Source: Paraburkholderia kirstenboschensis | Lineage (GTDB): Bacteria; Pseudomonadota; Gammaproteobacteria; Burkholderiales; Burkholderiaceae | Direction of reading: 5' to 3' | NCBI RefSeq assembly: GCF_904848585.1 | Contig: NZ_CAJHCR010000009.1 | Location: forward strand, 1-64,000 | Length of the DNA stretch: 64,000 nt | In this document: positions 1-9,129 of the stretch, piece by piece | Layout: each line of letters begins with the position of its first letter | How positions within the stretch are numbered: position 1 is the stretch's first letter | Notes under the pieces: model-generated | What the model saw: only the letters and a program-made list of their open reading frames with translations | Told to the model about the DNA's origin: nothing | Database searches by the model: none | Program-made: the position numbers and the translations under genes

Positions 1-129
1 GTCCTTCGACACTACGTGGATTCAAACCGTTAAAGACAGACTCAAACCTGACATCAAGACTACGACATCTGTATTTAGCCAGCCCTGCGACATTTCAATC
101 TGGCCTCGACATCGTGTGTAGTAGCTTTA

Positions 130-168
130 TAGAAATGTCGTGTTCTAGCCATTTAGAAATGTCGTGTT
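130..168. repeat. 15-bp direct repeat pair at IS remnant end
   Basis: TAGAAATGTCGTGTT occurs at 130-144 and again at 154-168, a 24-bp period. Short inverted versions (GACATTTC) lie just upstream, around 88-95. Clustered GAAATGTC-type repeats are what I expect of the terminal transposase-binding region of an insertion sequence, and they abut the transposase fragment. Assignment to that element is inference. Confidence 0.55.
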
Positions 169-182
169 TTGCTGCTGATGCC

Positions 183-572
183 ATGCTGGCGTGCGAGAAG
201 CTGGCCGAATGCCATGGCGTGGTGCTGGCGAAGGAAACCATGCGACGCTGGATGCGCGATGCAGGCCTGTGGATTCCGCGCAAGCAGCGTCCGCCGAAGC
301 TTCACCAGTCGAGAATCCGCCGCGCCTGCCTGGGTGAACTGGTCCAGATCGACGGCAGCGATCACCGCTGGTTCGAGGACCGCGCACCGGCCTGCACGCT
401 GCTGGTGTTCATCAACGATGCAACAGGCCGGCTGACGGCACTGCATTTAACGGCGACCGAATCGACCTTCACCTACTTCGAGGCGATGCGCGCGTACCCT
501 AAACAGCATGGCAAGCCGGTGGCGCCGTACACCGACAAGGCCAGCGTCTTCTCTTGCAACACCAAACATTGA
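183..572 (+). pseudogene. ISNCY-family transposase fragment
   Basis: The readable frame carries the middle of an ISNCY (IS1202/ISDol1-like) DDE transposase: the segment before the catalytic core, then LVQIDGSDHRWFED with the first catalytic Asp, then LLVFINDATGRL and HGKPVAPYTDKASVF. The N-terminal helix-turn-helix half is missing, and the frame opens directly out of the terminal-type repeats, so the 5' half appears deleted. Homology stops near 552, before the last catalytic Glu. The fragment ends about 20 bp from the dhaL stop codon. It cannot encode a working transposase and marks an old insertion at the edge of the sugar operon. Confidence 0.8.
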
Positions 573-591
573 GCCCGCATGCCGAATCCCG

Positions 592-1218
592 CTATGCACC
601 AAACGCGCCGCGCAGCGCCTCCAAAAAACGCACGTATGCCGTTGCTCCGGGGTCCGCATGGCCGATGCTTCGTTCCTGCACCCACGCAGCACGGCCCTTT
701 CGAGATTGGATCGCAGCCGTCGCAGTGACACCCTCCTGCGCCGTGGCGATCATCGCATCGAGCAGCACGACGGCGCTGCCTTGCGATGCCTCCAGCGTAT
801 CGAGGCTCGGCAGCAGCGCATCGAGCACCGTCTTGTCGCCGAGCTGACTCTTGCCGCGTTCGACGATGCGACCCGCCACCGCGCGCCCAATCGCCAGGGC
901 TTCGGCGTGCCCGACCCCTTGTGCGCCGGTAACCGCCCTGGCAGCCGCAAGCAGACCGCCGCCCACGAGCGCCGCGAACGTCGACGGATTCGCGGTCGAG
1001 AACGCCTTGCCGGCGGCCAGCAGCACATCGCTGAGCGATGCGTCGTCGGGCAATGCGGCAAGCGCCTTCACGACCGCAGCCGATCCCGCCCGAACCGTGA
1101 TGCCGAGATCGCCATCGCCCAGGGCGGCGTCGAGCTCACGCAGTTCGTCGGCGTGAGCGGGAAGCGCATTCAGTGCGCGCGTCAGAAGCTCGCGCAGTTC
1201 GTTGTTGGATACAGTCAT
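592..1218 (-). CDS. dhaL: Dihydroxyacetone kinase-type ADP-binding subunit DhaL
   Basis: This 208-residue protein is the nucleotide-binding half of a two-part DHA kinase. The Mg-binding aspartates sit at D30, D35 and D37 in ELDAALGDGDLGITV, the same numbering as E. coli DhaL, and the helical barrel is full length. The ATG is preceded by AAGAGG. It lies 11 bp after dhaK and is the last gene of the operon. No PTS-type DhaM is present, so ATP is the likely phosphoryl donor. The physiological substrate may not be DHA, because such pairs also phosphorylate tetruloses such as erythrulose; the operon suggests a role in using aldolase or sugar products. Confidence 0.9.
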   Translation of the reverse strand: MTVSNNELRELLTRALNALPAHADELRELDAALGDGDLGITVRAGSAAVVKALAALPDDASLSDVLLAAGKAFSTANPSTFAALVGGGLLAAARAVTGAQGVGHAEALAIGRAVAGRIVERGKSQLGDKTVLDALLPSLDTLEASQGSAVVLLDAMIATAQEGVTATAAIQSRKGRAAWVQERSIGHADPGATAYVRFLEALRGAFGA

Positions 1219-1229
1219 CGCATGCCTCT

Positions 1230-2240
1230 TCAGGATGCCGTGCCGTCGCGGAAGAACGGCGACTTTGCCGGTGCTTCGAGCAGCGCCTGAAGTTCGTCGT
1301 CGAGCAGCATCACAGTGATGGATGCGCCCGCCATCTCGAGACTCGTCACATATTCGCCGACATACGAGCGCGCCACCTTCAACCCGCGATCCGCGACAAG
1401 TTGCGCCGAACGTCGATAGAGCAGATAGAGCTCTTCCAACGGCGTCGCGCCGAGCCCGTTGACGAGTAAGGCGACACGTGAGCCTTTCTCTGCATCGAGA
1501 TCGTCGAGAATCTGGCGCGTGATGCGTTCAGCAATTGCATCCGCGGATTCGAGCTTGCCGCGATGGGTGCCGGGCTCGCCATGAATACCGATGCCGATCT
1601 CCATCTCGCCTTCGGGTAGCGTGAAGGTGGGCTTGCCGGCGGCGGGCAGGATGGTCGGCGACAAGCCGACGCCCATGGTGCGGCAATTGGCGTTTGCCTT
1701 GCCGCAGACACGCGCCACGTCCTCCAGCGAATCGCCGCGCTCCGCTGCTGCGCCCGCGCATTTGAAGGCGAACAACATACCGGCGACGCCGCGCCGGTCG
1801 GCGGCGCGCTCCTTGGGCGCGGAGGCTACGTCGTCGGTCAGCACGACCGTCCGGATCTGGATGCCTTCCGGCTCCGCCAGGTCGGCCGCGAGATCGAAGT
1901 TCAGCACGTCGCCGCCGTAGTTCCCATACACGTAGAGCACACCGGCGCCCCCATTCACAGCCTTCGTCGCTTCCAGTATCTGCTCAGCCGACGGCGATGA
2001 AAAAACGTTGCCCACTGCGACGCCGCTGCACAAACCCTCCCCCACGTAGCCGAGAAAGCCGGGCAGATGACCTGAGCCGCCACCCGTCACGATGCCGACG
2101 CGCCCTTCTTTCGGCGCGTCCTTGCGTACCAGCGCCCGCTTGTCAGCCGTTGCGCTTTTGATCCACGCCGGATGGGCGATCAGCAGGCCTTCGATGATCT
2201 CATCGACAAAGACATCGGGTTCATTGATGATTTTTTTCAT
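1230..2240 (-). CDS. dhaK: Dihydroxyacetone kinase-type substrate subunit DhaK
   Basis: A 336-residue DhaK-family protein that binds the ketose substrate through a covalent hemiaminal with a histidine. His220 in GIGIHGEPG matches that residue, and D111 in GNYGGDVLNF matches the catalytic Asp region. The glycine loop reads TGGGSGHLP instead of the usual GGGSGHEP, a change near the substrate pocket that suggests a ketose other than DHA. It is followed 11 bp later by dhaL and preceded 48 bp earlier by the ABC permease, so it belongs to the same transcript. Kinase assignment is firm; substrate is unknown. Confidence 0.9.
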   Translation of the reverse strand: MKKIINEPDVFVDEIIEGLLIAHPAWIKSATADKRALVRKDAPKEGRVGIVTGGGSGHLPGFLGYVGEGLCSGVAVGNVFSSPSAEQILEATKAVNGGAGVLYVYGNYGGDVLNFDLAADLAEPEGIQIRTVVLTDDVASAPKERAADRRGVAGMLFAFKCAGAAAERGDSLEDVARVCGKANANCRTMGVGLSPTILPAAGKPTFTLPEGEMEIGIGIHGEPGTHRGKLESADAIAERITRQILDDLDAEKGSRVALLVNGLGATPLEELYLLYRRSAQLVADRGLKVARSYVGEYVTSLEMAGASITVMLLDDELQALLEAPAKSPFFRDGTAS

Positions 2241-2288
2241 GTCGTGCTCCTCCGGTTCGGGGTGCTTTCACAGAATGCAAAAAGACGC

Positions 2289-3290
2289 TTACTGCTTGCG
2301 TCGCTGACTGAGCGCATCCAGCAGGACAGCCGCGAATATGACCCCGCCCTGTATGAACTGCGTCCAGAAGGGATTGACGCCGAGCAGCGACAATCCCACA
2401 TTGATCACGCCGATGAGCACGACGCCGATAAACGTTCCCACGATCGACCCGCGTCCTCCGGCAAGCGACGTCCCGCCAATGACGATAGCGGCGATCACCT
2501 GCAACTCCAGCCCGTTGGCCGCGGAAGGCAACGCGGAATTGAGCCGCCCCGCAAGCACGATTCCGGCGATTGCGGCCGTCACACCGGCCAGCATGTAAGT
2601 GAGGAACACGACGCGATGCACCGGGATACCCGCGAGACGCGCTGCTTCCTGATTGCCTCCCACCGCGAACACCTGATGGCCGAACGTGGTCTTGCGCAAC
2701 AACACGTGACCTATGGCGAAGATCACGAGCATGACTATCATCGGCATGGGCAAGCCCGCGACCGTTTTCGCGCCGAACGCCGTGAAGGTATTCGGGAAAT
2801 CGAACTTGGTGCGGCCATCCGAAATGGCGAGGGTCAAGCCGCGCGCCATGGCCATCATCGCCAGTGTGACGATGAAGGGCACGAGACGCAGCCACGCAAC
2901 GGCGAGACCGTTCAATGCGCCTGCCGCTGCACCTACCGCGAGCGCCACGCAAAGCCCCGCCATCCCGAGGCCGATGGCTCCTGGACTCGACCCAGCCATC
3001 ACAGTCGCGGCGACCATGCCCGTCAACGCGACGAGCGAACCGACCGAAAGATCGATCCCCGACGTAATGATGACGAAGGTTCCGCCCACCGCCGCGATGC
3101 CGACCACCGACACCTGCACCATGATGTTCGTCAGCGTACTGGTCGTCAGAAACTCGGGCGATGCAATCGACAACGCAATACAAATGATGACGAGCGCGGC
3201 GAACAGTGGGCCGATCCCGCTCCTCAATTGGCGGATCACGCGGCGCGACAGCGCCTCCGTATCCGCGCGGTTGGCTGCCGTGGAGGTCAT
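2289..3290 (-). CDS. Ribose-type ABC transporter permease (RbsC family)
   Basis: An inner-membrane permease of the RbsC/BPD_transp_2 family with about 8-10 hydrophobic segments, the signature GIDLSVGSLVAL and the coupling-region motif GGNQEAARLAGI. The start chosen is ATG at 3290, which overlaps the ATPase stop codon by 4 bp (ATGA); an upstream in-frame codon would add eight residues inside the ATPase gene. It forms a full importer with the following ATPase and binding protein. Given the kinase, isomerase and aldolase genes in the operon, the cargo is predicted to be a pentose or deoxypentose-like sugar. Confidence 0.92.
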   Translation of the reverse strand: MTSTAANRADTEALSRRVIRQLRSGIGPLFAALVIICIALSIASPEFLTTSTLTNIMVQVSVVGIAAVGGTFVIITSGIDLSVGSLVALTGMVAATVMAGSSPGAIGLGMAGLCVALAVGAAAGALNGLAVAWLRLVPFIVTLAMMAMARGLTLAISDGRTKFDFPNTFTAFGAKTVAGLPMPMIVMLVIFAIGHVLLRKTTFGHQVFAVGGNQEAARLAGIPVHRVVFLTYMLAGVTAAIAGIVLAGRLNSALPSAANGLELQVIAAIVIGGTSLAGGRGSIVGTFIGVVLIGVINVGLSLLGVNPFWTQFIQGGVIFAAVLLDALSQRRKQ

Positions 3291-4822
3291 GCGCCTGCTC
3301 CTGTTGTAGCCCATTGAATGACAGCTTCGGAATGCGCCTTGTCGCGCGGGATCTCCGTCACGATGCTGCCGCGATACATCACGAGCACGCGATCCGACAT
3401 GCCGAGCAGTTCCGGCAATTCCGAACTCACCATGACGACCGCCCCACCCGCCCGCGCCATGGACACCATATGCGCGTAGATTTCCGTCTTCGCCCCTACG
3501 TCTATGCCGCGGGTCGGCTCGTCGAGCATGATCACGACGGGTGCGGTTGCGGTGGCGCGCCCGAGAATCACCTTTTGCTGGTTGCCGCCCGACAGTGTCC
3601 GCGTGACCTGCAAGACCGATGACGAACGCACGCCGAAACGCGTGCTGGCATCTTGCGCCAGCTTGCGCTTCCTGGCATGGCTAACGAATCCGCCGCGTGC
3701 CAGCGCTTTGAGACTGGACAGTGCGATGTTTTCTTCGATGCTGGCATCGAGCACGAGCCCCTCGAGCTTGCGATCCTCTGACGTATACACGAGGCCGTGA
3801 CGCACGCCTTCGGTCGGCGAATGATTCGCGATCTTCCTGCCTTTGACGAGTATCTCGCCACCCGTCGCGGGCAGTGCGCCGAAGATCGTCTTGAGCAGTT
3901 CCGTGCGCCCCGCGCCCGCAATTCCCGCGATACCGACAATCTCCCCCGCCCGCACCTTGAAGCTCGCATTGCGCAGCAGCGGCGCGCTGACGAGATTACG
4001 GACTTCGAGCACGACATCGCCGTAATCGCGCGGCTCCCACGGGTAGAACGATTCCAGATTGCGCGCGACCATCGCCTGCACGAGTTCGGCTTCGGTCCAT
4101 TGCGACATGGGACGCGCACCGACAGTGGCACCATCGCGCATCACGACCGCCGAATCGGCCAGTTCGAACACTTCCTCCAGATGATGCGAAATGAAGATGA
4201 TGCCCATGCCCGCAGCACGCAGCCTGCGCACCACGGAATACAGATTGACGATGTCCTGACTTTGCAGCGCCGCAGTCGGCTCATCCATTACGAGGATGCG
4301 CGCATCGCGCGCAATTGCTTTCGCCACTTCGACCAGTTGGCGCTTGTTGAGCGGCAGATCGCCGAGGCGCATCCACGGCGGCACATTGTCGAGGCCCACA
4401 CGCGCAAGCGCCTCGCGTGCGAGCTGATTGGCTTCGCGCTGCATGAGGAAACCCTTGCGCGCCGGCATGCGGCCGAGGAACAGATTCTCCGCCACCGTCA
4501 TGTCGTTGATGAGCGAGAGTTCCTGATAGATGACGGCGACGCCGGCGTCGATGGCCGCATGGGTGCCGCGCGCAAGCGGCACTCCGTCGATTTCGATCGT
4601 GCCTTCGTCGGGCTCGTAGGCGCCCGACAGCGTTTTGACGAGTGACGACTTGCCTGCGCCGTTCTCGCCGACGATCGCCATCACATGCCCCGCCCGCAAT
4701 TCGAGGCTCACGCCGCGCAAGGCCTTCACGCCCGGAAAACTTTTGACGATGCCATGCATGCGCAGCAGCGGCACGGGTGTATCAACGGGCGCGTGCTCCC
4801 GTTCTTCGGCTTGCACTGTCAT
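3287..4822 (-). CDS. Sugar ABC transporter ATP-binding protein (RbsA family)
   Basis: A 511-residue tandem ATPase of the RbsA/MglA type. The first domain has Walker A GENGAGKS at 52-59 and Walker B ILVMDEPTAA. The second has the degenerate P-loop GIAGAGRT usual in this family, the signature LSGGNQQK and Walker B VIMLDEPTRGID. It energises uptake with the permease it overlaps by 4 bp and the lipoprotein receptor encoded 60 bp upstream. Length and domain order are normal for the family. Confidence 0.95.
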   Translation of the reverse strand: MTVQAEEREHAPVDTPVPLLRMHGIVKSFPGVKALRGVSLELRAGHVMAIVGENGAGKSSLVKTLSGAYEPDEGTIEIDGVPLARGTHAAIDAGVAVIYQELSLINDMTVAENLFLGRMPARKGFLMQREANQLAREALARVGLDNVPPWMRLGDLPLNKRQLVEVAKAIARDARILVMDEPTAALQSQDIVNLYSVVRRLRAAGMGIIFISHHLEEVFELADSAVVMRDGATVGARPMSQWTEAELVQAMVARNLESFYPWEPRDYGDVVLEVRNLVSAPLLRNASFKVRAGEIVGIAGIAGAGRTELLKTIFGALPATGGEILVKGRKIANHSPTEGVRHGLVYTSEDRKLEGLVLDASIEENIALSSLKALARGGFVSHARKRKLAQDASTRFGVRSSSVLQVTRTLSGGNQQKVILGRATATAPVVIMLDEPTRGIDVGAKTEIYAHMVSMARAGGAVVMVSSELPELLGMSDRVLVMYRGSIVTEIPRDKAHSEAVIQWATTGAGA

Positions 4823-4882
4823 GTCGCCTCATTCCGTTTGCAGGCTGCGCGCTATCCGATGCAACGCAGCCCGCGGCTTGTC

Positions 4883-5980
4883 TTACTGTTTGACTTCCTC
4901 GGACCACAGCCCGTATTTCTTCGTCGCGTCCGAGTCGATATTCGACTTGTCGATTAGCAGAGTCGGCCAGGCATAGTTCGCCGGCACCTCTTTCTTCGCG
5001 CTGTAGTCGGCGACGAATTGCAACGACTTGGCCGCCATCTGAATCGGGTTCTGCGAGATGGTCGCGTCCTGCTTGCCCGCGCGAATCGCCGACAGCGCCT
5101 GCGCCGTGCCGTCCGCACCGATGACAAGAATGTGCTGCTTGTCGCCGAGCGGCTTGTAGCGGCCCGCATTGTCGATAGCTTTTTCCGCGCCGACTGTGTT
5201 GTCGTCGTTTGCGCCGAAGACCGCGTCGATCTGGGGATACTTCTGCAGGATATTGGTCATCGCGTTGAGGGACTTTTCCTGATCGAACGCGCCTTCCTGA
5301 CGAGCGACCACCTTGATGTCGGGATATTTGGCAATTTCGTCGCTGAAGCCTTTCTCGCGATCGGTGGCGGCCGTCGTGCCTACGAGCCCGATCAGATCGA
5401 CCACGTTGCCTTTCGCGGAGCCGTAGCGCTTCGTCAACTGGTCGGCGATCCATTTGGCCGCCGTCTGCCCTAGCGCGACGTTATCCGACGCAACGAAAGA
5501 CGTGACCTTGCCGCCGTCCGAACCGCGATCCAGCGTGAACACTGGAATGTTCATCGAATTGGCTTTTTCGACGGCGGGAATAATGGCCTTGGAATCGATC
5601 GGATTGAGCACGAGCGCTGTGACGCCCTGGCTCAAAAGATTGATCGCGTCGTTCACCTGCTGTTGCGCGTCGCCATTCGCATTGGTTTGCACGAGATCGA
5701 AGCCCTGCTCTTTAGCGCCCTTCTCCACCCCCGCCTTAAGGCCGACGAAGAATGCGTTATTGAGCGTAGAAACCGAGAATCCAACTTTTGTCTTGCCGCC
5801 CGACGCGTTGGCCACGGGCGCGCTGGCCGGCGCGCTCGCGGCCTGGCCCGAACTGGTGCTGGTCGAGCTGTTGTCGCTTTTGGAACAACCGGCAAGCGCG
5901 GCTGCCGCACACAGCAGCACCGCACAGGTCGGCTTACCCAATACGTCCCATCCGTCGAATCTTGCTGAACTCCAGGCCAT
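4883..5980 (-). CDS. Sugar-binding lipoprotein of ABC transporter (RbsB family)
   Basis: A 365-residue periplasmic-binding-protein-fold receptor. The N-terminus has a lipoprotein signal ending LAGC (Cys about residue 32), then a Ser/Thr/Ala-rich linker and the mature start KVGFSVSTLNNAFFVGLKAG. A type I sugar-binding fold follows, with NPIDSKAIIPAV and FGANDDNTVGA. The ATG at 5980 has GGAGAC upstream. A lipid anchor is less common for RbsB-like receptors of Gram-negative bacteria than a soluble form. It sits between the aldolase and the ATPase in the operon and decides which sugar the importer takes. Confidence 0.92.
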   Translation of the reverse strand: MAWSSARFDGWDVLGKPTCAVLLCAAAALAGCSKSDNSSTSTSSGQAASAPASAPVANASGGKTKVGFSVSTLNNAFFVGLKAGVEKGAKEQGFDLVQTNANGDAQQQVNDAINLLSQGVTALVLNPIDSKAIIPAVEKANSMNIPVFTLDRGSDGGKVTSFVASDNVALGQTAAKWIADQLTKRYGSAKGNVVDLIGLVGTTAATDREKGFSDEIAKYPDIKVVARQEGAFDQEKSLNAMTNILQKYPQIDAVFGANDDNTVGAEKAIDNAGRYKPLGDKQHILVIGADGTAQALSAIRAGKQDATISQNPIQMAAKSLQFVADYSAKKEVPANYAWPTLLIDKSNIDSDATKKYGLWSEEVKQ

Positions 5981-6045
5981 AGCTGTCTCCGTTGTAGGAT
6001 TTATTCACTGCGATGCCAACGATAATTTCCCTTGAAGCAAGCGCG

Positions 6046-6717
6046 CTAACGCCCTGCTTGCCTGGGCCTGCCATAAGTCTTGAACCTTTCCAGCACCTCA
6101 TCCATCTGCACATCCGACAAAAGCGGCGGCGGACCCAGCTGACACGCGAGCAGGTATTGCCGTGCCAGCACTTCCACTTCGTGCGCGAGCCACACGGCGC
6201 GCGCGAGATCGTCACCCAGCGCGACGACGCCGTGATGCGCAAGCAGGCACGCACGCCGGTCCTGCAACGCCTTGAGCGCATGATCCGAGAGCAACTGTGT
6301 GCCAAAGAGCGCATAGGGCGCGCAGCGAATCGAATCGCCGCCCGCTGCCGCAACCATGTAATGCAGCGCCGGAATGTCGCGTCCATGTATTGCCATAGCA
6401 GTGGCCGCGGTTGAATGCGTATGCACGACCGCATGCATCTCGTGCCGCGCACGAAGAATGTCGCGATGAATGCGCCATTCAGACGACGGGCGCTTCAAGC
6501 GCAGCACCTCGGCGTCGTCGTCCACGTCGAGCGATAGCCACACGATGCTTTCTTCGCGCAGCTCGCGCGCGGGCACGCCGCTCGGCGTGATCAGAAAACC
6601 ATCGCCCAGGCGCGCGCTGACGTTCCCGGAGGTGCCCTGATTGATGCCGAGCCGCTCCATCTCGAGCGCGGTCTCGACGATTCCCCGGCGCAGCGCGCGT
6701 TCCTGCGCCGCGCTCAT
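6046..6717 (-). CDS. Class II aldolase (fuculose/deoxyribulose-phosphate aldolase type)
   Basis: A 223-residue zinc aldolase of the AraD/FucA family. Zn ligands are H99 and H101 in VVHTHS and H162 in AHHG, and the catalytic acid is E80 in SSEWRIH, with the same spacing as FucA. The start is ATG at 6717, overlapping the mtnA stop by 4 bp, so translation is coupled. Downstream of a 1-kinase and an aldose-1-phosphate isomerase, such enzymes (Ald2 and DrdA in the DHAP shunt) split a 5-modified ribulose-1-phosphate to DHAP and an aldehyde. That role is predicted from context. Confidence 0.9.
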   Translation of the reverse strand: MSAAQERALRRGIVETALEMERLGINQGTSGNVSARLGDGFLITPSGVPARELREESIVWLSLDVDDDAEVLRLKRPSSEWRIHRDILRARHEMHAVVHTHSTAATAMAIHGRDIPALHYMVAAAGGDSIRCAPYALFGTQLLSDHALKALQDRRACLLAHHGVVALGDDLARAVWLAHEVEVLARQYLLACQLGPPPLLSDVQMDEVLERFKTYGRPRQAGR

Positions 6718-7793
6718 GCCGCGTTCCCCGCCGCCGGAAAGAAGTTCCCGAGCGATCGTTCGAACGGCGCATTCGCGATGCCACGTTCGGTGATGAAGGC
6801 CGTGACGAGTTCGTGCGGCGTTACATCGAATGCGGGATTGCGGGCCTTGATGCCGTGCGGCGCCGTGCGCTGCCCCGCGAAATGCGTGACCTCTTCGTCG
6901 CACCGCTCCTCGATCTCGATCTGCGCGCCGGTCGGCGTGCGAAAGTCGAGTGTCGACGACGGGCATGCCACGTAGAACGGTATGCCGTAATGCTTCGCTG
7001 CAATGGCAAGCCCGAGCGTGCCGATCTTGTTGGCGAAGTCCCCATTGGCCGCCACGCGATCGGTGCCGACGATCACCACGTCGACGAGCCCTTGCGACAT
7101 GATCGAAGCGGCTGCGCTGTCCATGATCAGTGTCACGTCGACGCCGGCCTGCTGCAATTCGAATGCAGTAAGACGCGCGCCTTGCAGCAGCGGCCGCGTT
7201 TCGTCCGCGAATACCTTGAACGTTATGCCCTCGCGATGCGCTGCATAAATCGGCGCGGTGGCGGTGCCCAGGCCAGTGGTCGCAAGCGCGCCAGCATTGC
7301 AATGTGTGAGCACGCCGCCGCCCGGTTTGATGAGCGGCATGCCATGGCGGCCGATGCCTTCGCACAGCGTCTGGTCTTCCGCATGAATCTGGCGGGCCTC
7401 TTCGACGAGCGCCTCGTAAAGCGCAGTCGAATCGCTCGCGCTGCAAGTGTGCGCGCGTTCCAGCATGCGTCTGAGGCTCCAGCTTAGATTCACAGCAGTG
7501 GGACGCGCCGTATTGAGCCAGCGCGCCCGCCTTTCGAGTTCCGCCCGGAATTCGCCGAGCGGCAATGCACGCGCATCCTGAACGGCGACGCATAATCCAT
7601 ACGCCGCTGCCACGCCAATAGCGGGCGCGCCACGCACGCGCAATTCGTGAATGGCCTGCCATACGGCGGCTGCATCGGCGACATGCTCCACCACGATCTC
7701 ATGCGGCAGGCGGGTCTGATCGAGCAGCAGAAGATTGCCGTCGCGCCATTCGATCGTAGGGGCCAGCGCGGGGAACAGGGACTGCGCAACCAT
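6714..7793 (-). CDS. mtnA: Methylthioribose-1-phosphate isomerase-like protein MtnA
   Basis: A 359-residue MtnA/eIF2B-type isomerase that converts (5-methylthio- or 5-deoxy-)ribose-1-phosphate to the ribulose-1-phosphate. It has RGAPAIG at 54-60, the catalytic Cys165 in THCNAG and the catalytic Asp245 in VGTDRVAANGD. The start is ATG at 7793 with GGAG five bases upstream. No mtnB, mtnC, mtnD or mtnX salvage genes follow; an aldolase does. This points to the DHAP-shunt branch rather than the universal methionine salvage pathway. Confidence 0.92.
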   Translation of the reverse strand: MVAQSLFPALAPTIEWRDGNLLLLDQTRLPHEIVVEHVADAAAVWQAIHELRVRGAPAIGVAAAYGLCVAVQDARALPLGEFRAELERRARWLNTARPTAVNLSWSLRRMLERAHTCSASDSTALYEALVEEARQIHAEDQTLCEGIGRHGMPLIKPGGGVLTHCNAGALATTGLGTATAPIYAAHREGITFKVFADETRPLLQGARLTAFELQQAGVDVTLIMDSAAASIMSQGLVDVVIVGTDRVAANGDFANKIGTLGLAIAAKHYGIPFYVACPSSTLDFRTPTGAQIEIEERCDEEVTHFAGQRTAPHGIKARNPAFDVTPHELVTAFITERGIANAPFERSLGNFFPAAGNAA

Positions 7794-7810
7794 GAAAGCT
7801 CCGTGTGCGG

Positions 7811-9079
7811 TTAAACGTGTGTCAGCGTCTCGCGCCGGATATCGCGCGCAAGCATGGCGACCTGCTCGATGTCGGTCAGCGTGTCGCGTTCCACGAGCAA
7901 GGCTTCCGCGCAACGCAGACAACGCACTTCGATCAGCGCCCGCGCCTGCGCATCCGGTATGCGCGTGATTTCGGCGACCTTCGCCATGCCCACGATGCGG
8001 CGAATCATCTTGCAGCCCGCAAAGCCGAGGGTATCCGCAAGCAGGCGGCGCATGAAATGCGCGCGATAGCCTTCGGCCGCGCGCGACTCGGTCTGCCCGC
8101 CGATGAAGCGGCGCTCGCTGCGGCTTTCGTGATCGCGCCAGAGTGCGATGAACTGCTCGCTGAAGCCATTCCATATACCGATCGCCTGCGCGAGCAGCCA
8201 TTCCTCGTAAGCCGCTGGGTCGCGCCCATCCACACGGCCATGCCAGTCGCGCGAAAAATAAGCCAGCAGCAGATTGGCCAGCAAGGCGCCGATGTCGAAG
8301 CTCATCGGCCCGTAAAAAGCGAACTCAGGATCGATGACAAACGTCTCTTCCTCATTGACCATGATGGAGCCGGTATGCAGATCGCCATGCAGCAAGGTCT
8401 CCGCACGATTCATGAATGCCCATTTCATGTCGCCTGCGGCAATACGCAATGCTTCGTTCGTTCTCAGGCGTTCGAGTACGGAAAGCGGCAGTGCCGGGCT
8501 ATAGACATTGGAAGGATGGTCTTCGAAGGGAAAAGTGAATACGAGATCTTCGGTAATCCTGCACAACTCGACATTGACGGCTGCGCTCACGGCCTGCTTC
8601 TTGATGTCCGGCGCAAGAAAGAGATCCGAGCCGTAGAAAAGCGTATGTGCAAGATAAGTGGACAGATGCGCAGCGAGCTTCGGATAGGTAATGCCGTTAA
8701 TGAGGCCTTGCCGCAGGATGCAATGCGAGGCAAGCCTTTGCATGACCATCAGGAAACGCTTGCTGTCGGCGTGATACACCTTCGGCACATGCTGCGGACA
8801 GAGCGCGCCGAAGCGGCGCAAGGCCGCGACTTCGTGCTCCATGCGCTGGCACGACAGAGGCCACGCCTTGCCGACGAGCCGCAGAAAAGGCGGCGCCTGT
8901 TTGACCACGACGCTGCGCTGCGGCGCCTTAGCATTCGTTACGAAGTACACGTAATTCAGATTGCCGTCGCCCACTTCGGCGACGTCCAGATCGTCCGGCT
9001 CACCGAGCAGCGCGCGCACCTTGGGAATGGCGCCGAGATACGCTGCCAGCTCACCTGCGGTAAAGGCTTCAAACTCCAT
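7811..9079 (-). CDS. mtnK: 5-methylthioribose kinase-like protein MtnK
   Basis: A 422-residue APH-fold kinase of the MtnK type that phosphorylates C1 of 5-methylthioribose or a close analogue. The nucleotide loop GDGNLNYV is at 38-44. HGDLHTGS at 231-238 supplies catalytic D233, and IDPEFAFYGP supplies Mg ligands D250 and E252, the same numbers as in Bacillus MtnK. A strong GGAGGAGG precedes the ATG. It is the first enzyme gene after the regulator and lies 17 bp before mtnA. True MTR or 5-deoxyribose are the leading substrates, but the sequence alone does not separate them. Confidence 0.92.
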   Translation of the reverse strand: MEFEAFTAGELAAYLGAIPKVRALLGEPDDLDVAEVGDGNLNYVYFVTNAKAPQRSVVVKQAPPFLRLVGKAWPLSCQRMEHEVAALRRFGALCPQHVPKVYHADSKRFLMVMQRLASHCILRQGLINGITYPKLAAHLSTYLAHTLFYGSDLFLAPDIKKQAVSAAVNVELCRITEDLVFTFPFEDHPSNVYSPALPLSVLERLRTNEALRIAAGDMKWAFMNRAETLLHGDLHTGSIMVNEEETFVIDPEFAFYGPMSFDIGALLANLLLAYFSRDWHGRVDGRDPAAYEEWLLAQAIGIWNGFSEQFIALWRDHESRSERRFIGGQTESRAAEGYRAHFMRRLLADTLGFAGCKMIRRIVGMAKVAEITRIPDAQARALIEVRCLRCAEALLVERDTLTDIEQVAMLARDIRRETLTHV

Positions 9080-9129
9080 CGGTGCCTCCTCCGATGTTGC
9101 TTCCGGCGCCCAGCGAACTAAAGACGTCT

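Noticed and set aside
7811-9079. Aminoglycoside phosphotransferase (resistance gene)
   Set aside because: It has the APH fold, but the MtnK-specific HGDLHTGS and IDPEFAFYGP motifs and the mtnA neighbour fix it as MtnK-type.
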